A stretch of 64,000 nucleotides of DNA from Nonomuraea harbinensis (GTDB taxonomy: Bacteria; Actinomycetota; Actinomycetes; Streptosporangiales; Streptosporangiaceae), in contig NZ_JAHKRN010000045.1 in the NCBI RefSeq assembly GCF_019396385.1, forward strand, positions 1 through 64,000, in the 5' to 3' direction. Numbering within the stretch: the stretch's first letter is position 1; every line of letters begins with the position of its first letter. The notes under the pieces were generated by a model. The model did no database searches. It was not told the origin of the DNA and saw only the letters and a list, made by a program, of their open reading frames with translations. The position numbers were made by a program, and so were the translations under genes. Shown here in pieces: positions 57,277-64,000 of the stretch.

Positions 57277-58983
57277 ATGACAGCTCAGCAGCCCAGCCGC
57301 ATGCCGTTCCAGCGCTACCAACCCTTCGAGCCGATCCGGCTGACCGACCGCACCTGGCCCGACCAGGTCATCACCAAGGCCCCGCGCTGGTGCGCCGTCG
57401 ACCTGCGTGACGGCAACCAGGCGCTGATCGACCCGATGGACTCCCACCGCAAGCTCCAGATGTTCGAGCTGCTGGTCCGGCTGGGCTACAAGGAGATCGA
57501 GGTCGGCTTCCCGGCCGCCTCCCAGACCGACTTCGACTTCGTACGGCAGATCATCGAAGAGGACCGGATCCCCGGCGACGTGGTGATCCAGGTGCTGACC
57601 CAGGCCAGGCCCGAGCTGATCGAGCGCACCTTCGAGTCGCTGCGGGGCGCCAAGCAGGCCATCGTCCACCTCTACAACTCCACCTCCACGCTGCAGCGTC
57701 GGGTGGTGTTCGGCATGGACAGGGAAGGCGTCACCGCCATCGCCGTCGAAGGCGCCAAGCTGGTCAGGAAGCTGGCCGAGGCGAGCGACGTCGACGTCTA
57801 CTACCAGTACTCGCCGGAGTCGTTCACCGGCACCGAGCTGGAGTACGCCGTCGAGGTGTGCGACGCGGTCAACGAGGTGTGGCAGCCCACCCCCGACCGC
57901 AAGGTGATCATCAACCTGCCGGCGACGGTCGAGATGGCCAGCCCCAACGTGTACGCCGACCAGATCGAGTGGATGCACCGCAACCTGAAGCACCGCGACT
58001 CGATCATCCTGTCGCTCCACCCGCACAACGACCGCGGCAGCGCCGTGGCCGCCGCCGAGCTGGGCTACATGGCCGGCGCCGACCGCATCGAAGGCTGCCT
58101 GTTCGGCAACGGCGAGCGCACCGGCAACGTCTGCTTGGTCACGCTGGGCATGAACCTGTTCTCCCAGGGCGTCGACCCGGAGATCGACTTCAGCGACATC
58201 GACGAGATCCGCCGCGTCGTCGAATACTGCAACCAGCTGCCCGTCCACCCCCGCCACCCGTGGGGCGGCGAGCTGGTCTACACCGCCTTCTCCGGCTCCC
58301 ACCAGGACGCTATCAAGAAGGGCTTCGAACACCTGGAGGCCGACGCCGAGGCCGCGGGCGTCCCCGTCGACTCCCACACCTGGGCCGTCCCCTACCTGCC
58401 CATCGACCCCAAGGACATCGGCCGCACCTACGAGGCGGTCATCCGGGTCAACAGCCAGTCGGGCAAGGGCGGCGTCGCCTACATCATGAAGGCCGACCAC
58501 CAGCTCGACCTGCCGCGGCGGCTGCAGATCGAGTTCTCCAAGGTCGTGCAGGCCCGCACCGACGCCGACGGCGGCGAGATCACGCCGGCTGACATGTTCG
58601 CCATCTTCCAGGACGAATACCTGCCGACGCCCGGCAACCGCTGGGGCCGGCTCGGCCTGATGGCCCACCGCCACGACTCGACCGTCGACGAGAAGGTCCG
58701 CCTCAACGCCGACGTCCGCGTCGACGGCGAGATCCGCGAGATCGAAGGCGTCGGCAACGGCCCCATCTCCGCCTTCATCGACGCCATCGGAGCCGCCGGC
58801 ATCAAGGTACGCGTCCTGGACTACGTCGAGCACGCGCTGAGCGCCGGCACCGACGCCAAGGCGGCCTCCTACATGGAGTGCGAGGTCAACGGCGCGGTGC
58901 TGTGGGGGGTCGGCATCGACGCCAACACCACCACCGCCTCCCTCAAGGCCATCATCTCCGCGGTCAACCGCGCCTCCCGCTGA
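57277..58983 (+). CDS. leuA: 2-isopropylmalate synthase
   Basis: A 568-residue enzyme of actinobacterial length. The catalytic TIM barrel has C-A-V-D-L-R-D-G-N-Q-A-L, S-P-E-S-F-T-G-T-E and the metal motif H-P-H-N-D-R-G. The C-terminal LeuA regulatory domain (~430-565) should give feedback inhibition by leucine. It condenses 2-ketoisovalerate with acetyl-CoA, the first step of leucine synthesis. CAGGAG precedes the ATG. Preceded by the leader peptide and hairpin. Confidence 0.98.
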   Translation: MTAQQPSRMPFQRYQPFEPIRLTDRTWPDQVITKAPRWCAVDLRDGNQALIDPMDSHRKLQMFELLVRLGYKEIEVGFPAASQTDFDFVRQIIEEDRIPGDVVIQVLTQARPELIERTFESLRGAKQAIVHLYNSTSTLQRRVVFGMDREGVTAIAVEGAKLVRKLAEASDVDVYYQYSPESFTGTELEYAVEVCDAVNEVWQPTPDRKVIINLPATVEMASPNVYADQIEWMHRNLKHRDSIILSLHPHNDRGSAVAAAELGYMAGADRIEGCLFGNGERTGNVCLVTLGMNLFSQGVDPEIDFSDIDEIRRVVEYCNQLPVHPRHPWGGELVYTAFSGSHQDAIKKGFEHLEADAEAAGVPVDSHTWAVPYLPIDPKDIGRTYEAVIRVNSQSGKGGVAYIMKADHQLDLPRRLQIEFSKVVQARTDADGGEITPADMFAIFQDEYLPTPGNRWGRLGLMAHRHDSTVDEKVRLNADVRVDGEIREIEGVGNGPISAFIDAIGAAGIKVRVLDYVEHALSAGTDAKAASYMECEVNGAVLWGVGIDANTTTASLKAIISAVNRASR

Positions 58984-59061
58984 CCGTTTTCCTGCACCGC
59001 CCTGCATGATCTGCGGGGTTCCGGTGCCCGGCATACGGCCCACAAGGCTCGATGCCTCTTT

Positions 59062-59101
59062 CTCGACCGCGCCTCTGCTGACCATTGGGGGTGCGGTCGA
59101 G
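59062..59101. terminator. Bidirectional hairpin between leuA and the lipoprotein gene
   Basis: CTCGACCGC and GCGGTCGAG form a 9-bp stem with a 22-nt interior, followed by gtgttta on the plus strand and by TAA-proximal lipoprotein coding on the minus. It separates the convergent units. Confidence 0.6.
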
Positions 59102-59105
59102 GTGT

Positions 59106-59696
59106 TTATCGGGTGTTGAGGGCGCAGTCGTGGATTTGGCTGTAGCGGTTCTGGGCGATGCGCATGAGGTCGGTCAGGTCTTTAAGGCCGTCTCGTCCTT
59201 TAGTCACATGGGTCAAGTAAATATGGATCATGCGGTCTTTGCTTCCGCAGCGGAACTTAGCGCTTACCTGGTAAGGCTGCTCGGCCAAGAGTCCTTCGGT
59301 TAGATGGGCGGCCATGCCATCACCAAGGTCAGCGGGCAGGGCTATTCCTCCATGTCGTGTGTAGACTTCACGCTTGCCATCGATCAGAGATTTCAGATGC
59401 TCGCCAGGCATCCCGGGGCCCTCTTGCATCCACCAAACTTCCAGAGGCCGAGGACTGATATCGGGCGCCCAACACTCACCGTTCCTCTCGTTGCCGTCCG
59501 TCCTCTCGGTGAGAGAGTCTGTCGCACCGCTGATGAGCCGAAATGCTCGTTCCGGAATGAGCCTGCAGACGTATGGCGCGGAGTCTTTGATCAGCTGAGG
59601 AATGGGCGCCGGTGTGGCGACGATGGGAGGTTCGGGAGTGCAGGCTACAACGAGCCCCACGAGTCCAGCCAGGACGATAGGCGTGCGGACGTGCAT
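59106..59696 (-). CDS. Putative lipoprotein
   Basis: A 196-residue secreted lipoprotein: signal V-L-A-G-L-V-G-L-V-V-A-C with the lipobox Cys19. The mature part has four Cys (C-R-L-I-P; G-E-C-W; R-C-G; D-C-A), probably two disulfides, and a R-L-I-P-E-R-A-F-R-L segment. No known domain recognised. The ATG overlaps the stop of the 735-residue gene by one base, so it belongs to its operon. Lower GC than the rest of the window. Confidence 0.8.
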   Translation of the reverse strand: MHVRTPIVLAGLVGLVVACTPEPPIVATPAPIPQLIKDSAPYVCRLIPERAFRLISGATDSLTERTDGNERNGECWAPDISPRPLEVWWMQEGPGMPGEHLKSLIDGKREVYTRHGGIALPADLGDGMAAHLTEGLLAEQPYQVSAKFRCGSKDRMIHIYLTHVTKGRDGLKDLTDLMRIAQNRYSQIHDCALNTR

Positions 59697-61903
59697 TACG
59701 TGCCACCACCGGATGAAGAGTCGTTGTCGAGATCTAGGTAGTCGTGCACCTTGCTGGGTTGACGGAAGGAATTTTCGAAAGAGCTGATGATTTCACTGCT
59801 GCCGCCTGCTGTGCGAGCCCAGGCAAGATATTGGCTATATTCATGAGTGGACATTGTGGAGAATGGCTTGATTCGAGGTGGATTGCCCGTCGTGAAGGAT
59901 CCACCTTCAAGATCTAGCCCGTCAAGCGCCCCTTTGGTAAGCAAGGAAGTGGCGAGCATCTGTTCTGCCAACCTTTCCGTTCCCAGTCGGTTATCCGCCA
60001 ACGTCCGGTACGTTTCGTCGAGGTCGCGCCCATCTGCGGACATCCGGAGTGCCACTTGTTCACCGAGCTTGTCGTAGCCTACTCCGGCTAGGTGCTCGTA
60101 TCCCTTGCCGATGAGTTCGCCGAAGGTTCCGGCGGCCAAGGTTCCTGCCTGCTTGGCGCCCGGCACCGGAAGTAGGCCGATCGCATCCGCCACCATGCCC
60201 TTCAATTCCTCGTCAGCTTTCTTATCATCCAACCCTTGGGCAATAAGTGCCTGGCGTCGGGTTTCTACGATCTGATTGAAGGGTGTTGCCTCCTCTGCAG
60301 CGCGATCCTTCAAGAACTGGATGGTGTCAGATTTATCAACGTACCCATTCCCATTCAGGTCGAACCTTTCCACGTCCGCTGGACTAAAACCGAATCGCTT
60401 CGCATTGGAGGCGTTGAGGCCAACAGGAGGAGCACCATTGAGCGCCGCGCGCATGTGCTCGGTCTGCGCTCTCACCAGGGCTTCGAATCCCTTGTTATTG
60501 GAACCGGCCAGCACCAGTGCGTAGGACATGTCCTCAGGAGCGACGCCGTCCCACGTTGCATGATTCAAATAGAGCTCGGACAGTTGATCGATGTTGGCAG
60601 AGATCGCGCGGGACAACGCGTAACTGAGAGGGGCGTACTTGTAGAAGACCTCCCGGTCCTTGATCTCAAGCTGCTCGCCATTCGACTGGAAGGCCGCGCG
60701 CGCCTCATTAGAGAGAATCTTCGTCACCCGTGCGGCCAGCTTGTAGGAGGTGGCGTCCTGGCCAGTGGTCGCGGTGATCAGCATCTCGTTGATCGGCTCA
60801 TAGTCGTCGAGGTATTGGGAAGCACCCCACCGAGTCGTGAGCAGATAGTGCAGCACCGACTCATCCCACCCCGGCGGAGTGTGATCCAGCAGGGCATGCG
60901 ATGCCTCTCGGCTGGACTTCGCCGCGTGGAACAGGTTCTCCACCATCGACGACGATTTCTGCATGACCGGCCCTTTCGTGGGCGCTCCCGGTCTCAGCAG
61001 GGCGCCGAGGCTGAGCGAGCCAGCTAGGTCCACGATCGGCACTTGGGCGCCAGTTCCAAAGGTGCGGCCCAGCCAGTCCTTACTCGCAGCCCATGTGTCT
61101 TCGCGCTGCTCGCGCTCGTAGACGATCACGTCCCGCCCGACGACCTCCATGAACTCCTTGGAGTACGGCGGCTCCCCGTCGTGCGCCCGCCAGATGAGCG
61201 CCTGAGCCTGGTAACCCAGGTATTTCCGGCCATCCGCCCCGTGCTGGGCCCGCCCTTCCTTCACCAGGTCCTCCAGGAAGTCGTCTCCCTGGTAGGCGGG
61301 GTCCTTAGGATTGGTCCCCTTGGCCAGGGCGGTGCTCAGCGTGCTGAGGACGTTCCGCCCCGAGGTGGAGAGCCGATTCTTGCGATCGGAGTCACCGCGG
61401 GTCACGGCGTCGCGCAGCATCGTCGCGAGCGAGCCGGACATTCGCGTCACGCCCCGGGCGCCGATCGTGCCGAGGAACGCCTTCACGAACTCCGAATCCC
61501 CCGTACGTGAGGCGTACTTCTCCAGTTCCGCCAGCGCCTTCTCGTCCCCGTCGGCCACCTTCGAAGCCGCCCGGCCGGCGAGTGTGCCGTCCAGCAAGCC
61601 CTTGGCGGCCTCCAGCCGGTCAGGCAACTCCACGTAATTCCCGGCAGGGGTGCTCCTGCCGAAGGCCACCTTCTGCCGCTGCAACTCGTGGACCAGTTTC
61701 TGGCGCCTCCGCAGGTCTTCCGCCTGCGTGGTGACCTGTGCGGCGAGCTTCCGCAGTCGCGAGGCAGGAGCGGTATCGAGCCCTGCACCCTGCAACTCCC
61801 GGTGCAGTTTCTGCGCCAGCTCCTCTAACTGACCCGCTGCCTGCGTGTGTTTACTGGCCATCGTGTCGAACTCGGCCTGCTTCACCCCGCTGAACCCGTT
61901 CAT
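59696..61903 (-). CDS. Large protein with EF-hand-like loop, probable ESX/type VII-associated or DUF6571-like
   Basis: A 735-residue protein. The first ~60 residues form a helical hairpin (V-K-Q-A-E-F-D-T-M-A-S, then E-E-L-A-Q-K-L-H-R-E-L), reminiscent of WXG100 partners. A perfect 12-residue EF-hand loop, D-L-N-G-N-G-Y-V-D-K-S-D, lies near 513-524. C-terminal region is helical and ends in S-S-S-G-G-G-T. ATG 61903 overlaps the WXG-like stop by ATGA. Looks like the large partner of an ESX-type pair, perhaps the DUF6571 family; this assignment is tentative. Function unknown. Confidence 0.65.
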   Translation of the reverse strand: MNGFSGVKQAEFDTMASKHTQAAGQLEELAQKLHRELQGAGLDTAPASRLRKLAAQVTTQAEDLRRRQKLVHELQRQKVAFGRSTPAGNYVELPDRLEAAKGLLDGTLAGRAASKVADGDEKALAELEKYASRTGDSEFVKAFLGTIGARGVTRMSGSLATMLRDAVTRGDSDRKNRLSTSGRNVLSTLSTALAKGTNPKDPAYQGDDFLEDLVKEGRAQHGADGRKYLGYQAQALIWRAHDGEPPYSKEFMEVVGRDVIVYEREQREDTWAASKDWLGRTFGTGAQVPIVDLAGSLSLGALLRPGAPTKGPVMQKSSSMVENLFHAAKSSREASHALLDHTPPGWDESVLHYLLTTRWGASQYLDDYEPINEMLITATTGQDATSYKLAARVTKILSNEARAAFQSNGEQLEIKDREVFYKYAPLSYALSRAISANIDQLSELYLNHATWDGVAPEDMSYALVLAGSNNKGFEALVRAQTEHMRAALNGAPPVGLNASNAKRFGFSPADVERFDLNGNGYVDKSDTIQFLKDRAAEEATPFNQIVETRRQALIAQGLDDKKADEELKGMVADAIGLLPVPGAKQAGTLAAGTFGELIGKGYEHLAGVGYDKLGEQVALRMSADGRDLDETYRTLADNRLGTERLAEQMLATSLLTKGALDGLDLEGGSFTTGNPPRIKPFSTMSTHEYSQYLAWARTAGGSSEIISSFENSFRQPSKVHDYLDLDNDSSSGGGT

Positions 61904-62142
61904 GGCTTGTCCGGGAGTGAGGCCAGCTTCTGGTTCGCGCTCGTCACGGCCTGCCTGAGCAGCTCCTGGAGCTCCCGTTGGTCGGCATGCACCTGGCTGT
62001 CGAAGCGAGCGCCCGCCGGTCCCACCCACGTGTCGTTCTCCATCAGGCGGCAGGAGGGGGTCAGCGCCCACCAGTGCTCATCCGACAGTCGCTGGATCCG
62101 CTCAGCCGCGGCCCGCATCGCGTCGCGATCGAGATCAGCCAC
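61900..62142 (-). CDS. WXG100-like small protein
   Basis: An 80-residue helical protein: D-L-D-R-D-A-M-R-A-A-A-E-R-I, then the turn N-D-T-W-V-G-P-A-G, a W-x-G motif, then D-Q-R-E-L-Q-E-L-L-R-Q-A. This is the helix-WxG-helix plan of ESX secretion partners. GTG 62142 follows GGGGGGA; a longer frame from 62202 would add an unlike hydrophobic stretch. Overlaps the large downstream gene. Confidence 0.72.
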   Translation of the reverse strand: MADLDRDAMRAAAERIQRLSDEHWWALTPSCRLMENDTWVGPAGARFDSQVHADQRELQELLRQAVTSANQKLASLPDKP

Positions 62143-62386
62143 GATGATCCCCCCGTACGGCTCGCTCCACCAGAACCAGATCAGGAGGCGGCGTCCCTCC
62201 ATGTCGTTCAGACGGTAATCAACAACACATCAACAGAACAAGCGAAACAACGGTGAAAGTACGAGTGTGCGCGAGATCTGCCAGAAAATGTACGGTTTTG
62301 CCAGGTAAAGCGGTGGCTGCCGGGTCACGATGAAGAGACGTCGCGCAGCAAGAATCGACCGAGATCAACGCCTGAAAACAATGAAA

Positions 62387-62426
62387 CCCTGGCCGTGATC
62401 GTTGAAAACAACTGAACAGGCCAGGG
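62387..62426 (-). terminator. Terminator of the DUF397/XRE operon
   Basis: CCCTGGCC and GGCCAGGG form an 8-bp stem with a 24-nt interior. Read on the minus strand it is followed by ttcattgtttt, a U-rich tail. It lies 24 nt past the DUF397 stop. The neighbouring 62203-62386 stretch is AT-richer and holds no gene; it is probably the promoter of the WXG-like operon. Confidence 0.7.
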
Positions 62427-62449
62427 TGGTCAGGAACTCAGGATCGTGT

Positions 62450-62662
62450 CTAGTCGAACTCTCCGTCCTTCACGCCACTGATGAATGCGGCCCACTCGCC
62501 AGGGGTGAAGATGAGGGCTGGTCCGGCGGGGTTCTTGCTGTCGCGGACGCCCCGGCGCCCGCCGGAGAGCTCGGCCACTTCGACGCAGTTGCCGCCGTCG
62601 GGCCCGGATCGTGTGGACTTACGCCACACGGCTGTGTCGAGTTCTCGCGTCAGCTCGTCCAT
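62450..62662 (-). CDS. DUF397 domain protein
   Basis: A 70-residue DUF397 protein: W-R-K-S-T-R-S, G-N-C-V-E-V-A, V-R-D-S-K-N-P and F-T-P-G-E-W-A-A-F are the family landmarks. In actinomycetes DUF397 genes follow an XRE regulator, as here, and the two may act as an antagonist pair. The 5' end overlaps the XRE gene by 13 nt. Confidence 0.97.
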   Translation of the reverse strand: MDELTRELDTAVWRKSTRSGPDGGNCVEVAELSGGRRGVRDSKNPAGPALIFTPGEWAAFISGVKDGEFD

Positions 62663-63477
62663 CGCTGCAGCGTCTCCTTGATCAGCTCTAGGGATTCGCG
62701 ACGGGACAGTGCTTCAGAGCGAATCCCTTCATATCTGTATGTTAGGACGCTTACGTCCTCTGGTCGCTCTGTCACTCGGCTCATAACCCCAGCGGATTCG
62801 ACATATGCCGTGTCGAAGACGCCATGTGCCTGCGCGATGGCGAATCCTCCTGCGAGCCCGGTCGTGGAGTAGGCGTTGAGAGGAAGGACCTGAAGTGTTG
62901 TCCGAGGGGTCCGGCCGGCTTCGAGGAGGCGGGTGAGCTGTGCTGACATGACGGCGGGGCTGCCTATCGGGCGATGCAGCACCGCCTCGTCGATCACGGC
63001 CCACAGCAACGGCGGCCTGGGGCGTCTCAGGATGGTCTGGCGTTCCATGCGGGCGACCACCTGCTCCTCGACCTGCTCGGGTGTCACGCCGACATCGCCG
63101 CTCAGCACCGCCCTCGCATAGTCCTCCGTCTGAAGCAGCCCGGGCACCACCAGCGGCTCCCATGTCCGGATGGCCTCCGCCGTCGCCTCCACATCCAGCC
63201 ACGGCCGGAACCATGGCGGTGCCGCCGCGTGACTGACCATCGGCCAGAGGCGCATAAGCGCGCCCTCCGCCTCCAGCGCCTCGTCACAGTGGCGGGCGAA
63301 CTCCTCCGTCGGCGACCGTCTGGCCGTCTCGATCATGCTGATCGTCCCGACGGAGTAGGACACCGCCTTCGACAGCCGGATCTGCGACCAGCCTCGGGCT
63401 TTGCGGTATCGCCGCAGCTCGAAACCGAAGAGCGCGGTCGGCGAATCGGCGGGGCACAGCTCGCTTTCCTTGGGCAC
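62650..63477 (-). CDS. XRE-family regulator with DUF5753 domain (WhiJ-like)
   Basis: A 275-residue regulator. An N-terminal helix-turn-helix (~15-70) contains W-S-Q-I-R-L-S-K-A-V and S-V-G-T-I-S-M-I-E. The rest is DUF5753, with P-G-L-L-Q-T-E-D-Y-A-R-A and L-Q-V-L-P-L-N-A. Such proteins, paired with a DUF397 gene and a nearby RsbW-like ATPase, form WhiJ/AbaA-type developmental loci. GTG 63477 follows GGGAGG. The palindromes at 63545-63570 are likely its own sites. Confidence 0.94.
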   Translation of the reverse strand: MPKESELCPADSPTALFGFELRRYRKARGWSQIRLSKAVSYSVGTISMIETARRSPTEEFARHCDEALEAEGALMRLWPMVSHAAAPPWFRPWLDVEATAEAIRTWEPLVVPGLLQTEDYARAVLSGDVGVTPEQVEEQVVARMERQTILRRPRPPLLWAVIDEAVLHRPIGSPAVMSAQLTRLLEAGRTPRTTLQVLPLNAYSTTGLAGGFAIAQAHGVFDTAYVESAGVMSRVTERPEDVSVLTYRYEGIRSEALSRRESLELIKETLQRWTS

Positions 63478-63544
63478 CTGACCTCCCGGGGGCTGCCGCC
63501 GCGTTTCAACGGCCTTTTCGTCGAAACGGTTGATGGCCTAGCGA

Positions 63545-63570
63545 AGTCAATTGACTACTGATCGTAGTCA
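63545..63570. promoter_or_regulatory. Overlapping palindromes in the XRE/ATPase divergent gap
   Basis: AGTCAATTGACT (63545-63556) is a perfect 12-bp palindrome; TGACTAC-N5-GTAGTCA (63552-63570) overlaps it. Position between the divergent genes makes this a probable operator for the XRE regulator. Confidence 0.6.
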
Positions 63571-63626
63571 GCATTTGGGATGGTGGGAAGGTCGATCAAG
63601 GCGGAGTTCTCCGAACGGGTGAAGGA

Positions 63627-64000
63627 ATGAAAACAGCGGGGCCCAGAACCGTCGGTTCGATTCGGCTGATGTGCCTTCGGGAGTCCGTCTCGTACGCCCG
63701 CGCGCAGGTCCACGACTGGCTAGGAAGTGATCATCCTGCCATCGGCGATGTCGTGCTCGCGGTGTCCGAGCTCGTGACGAACGCCCTGCGGCACTCGGAC
63801 GCCCGGCCGGGCGACTTCATCGGCCTCACCGTCACGGACGTAGGAGGGCTGGTCCGCGTGGAGGTGCGTGACCCCGGTACGGCGTTCTCCGGGCCGTACG
63901 TCCGCCGGGAGCCGGAGGCAGAGGACGGCCGAGGATTGCTGATCGTCCGCGAGATCTCCCAGGACTGGGGGATCGGTGAGCATGGACGCGGGCTGGGTCG
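63627..64000 (+). CDS. RsbW/SpoIIAB-like ATP-binding protein, 3' end cut by window edge
   Basis: Partial, ~124 residues. HATPase_c motifs are present: N-box S-E-L-V-T-N-A-L-R-H-S (near 53), G1 V-R-D-P-G, and G2 E-D-G-R-G-L-L-I-V. It resembles actinomycete anti-sigma/serine-kinase-type ATPases that accompany DUF397/XRE genes. ATG 63627 directly follows GAAGGA with no spacing, so ATG 63669 could be used. The complete end is outside the window. Confidence 0.88.
   Translation, partial: MKTAGPRTVGSIRLMCLRESVSYARAQVHDWLGSDHPAIGDVVLAVSELVTNALRHSDARPGDFIGLTVTDVGGLVRVEVRDPGTAFSGPYVRREPEAEDGRGLLIVREISQDWGIGEHGRGLG

Overview
The window is high-GC DNA with tightly packed genes, frequent ATGA/GTGA stop-start overlaps, many GTG/TTG starts, an F420-type luciferase-like oxidoreductase, DUF397/XRE/ATPase regulatory genes and a leuA attenuator. 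All of this points to a filamentous actinomycete. I infer the order Streptosporangiales (Nonomuraea-like), but no marker gene here proves it.

Region 1 (1-43,600) is one very large catabolic and uptake cluster. It holds FAD-dependent oxidoreductases, an aldehyde dehydrogenase, a nitrilase-fold protein, five double-domain VOC proteins, two lipoprotein solute receptors, a doubled alpha/beta hydrolase, an SDR, an MDR reductase and an F420-type monooxygenase. It also holds two CaiB-type CoA-transferases, an acyl-CoA synthetase, three hot-dog hydratases, a thiolase-like protein with its DUF35 partner, an acyl-CoA dehydrogenase, a CitE-like lyase, two MmgE/PrpD proteins, a doubled Rid protein, a cyclase-family hydrolase, a hydantoinase-like amidohydrolase, cupins and a LIV-type ABC transporter. 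GntR/FCD and IclR regulators lie inside it. Ten intergenic sites carry the same 25-bp tripartite element, GAAAC-N3-GTTTC-N7-GGAAC, usually just after a TTGAC(A/C)-N17/18-TA promoter. Five of these promoters also carry a GTCTGAYGT element. I read the cluster as one regulon for import, CoA activation, beta-oxidation-like processing and aldol cleavage of an unidentified cyclic, probably nitrogen-containing, substrate.

Region 2 (43,600-54,300) is nitrogen acquisition. A minus-strand ureABCFGD operon, without ureE and with an oddly expanded ureF, is divergent from a plus-strand urtABCDE urea transporter. Urea is imported by Urt and hydrolysed by urease.

Region 3 (54,300-59,000) has housekeeping genes: a Mut7-C protein, a double GNAT protein, a DUF2630 protein, dimethylargininase, and leuA preceded by a 14-codon leader peptide and hairpin.

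Region 4 (59,100-64,000) looks less GC-rich. It has a three-gene operon (WXG100-like protein, 735-residue protein with an EF-hand loop, lipoprotein), then an XRE/DUF397 pair divergent from an RsbW-like ATPase that runs off the window. Several genes in the window (flavoprotein, alpha/beta hydrolase, PrpD, CoA-transferase tail, ureF) contain in-frame tandem-repeat or low-complexity expansions. No rRNA, tRNA, CRISPR array, insertion sequence or phage gene was seen.
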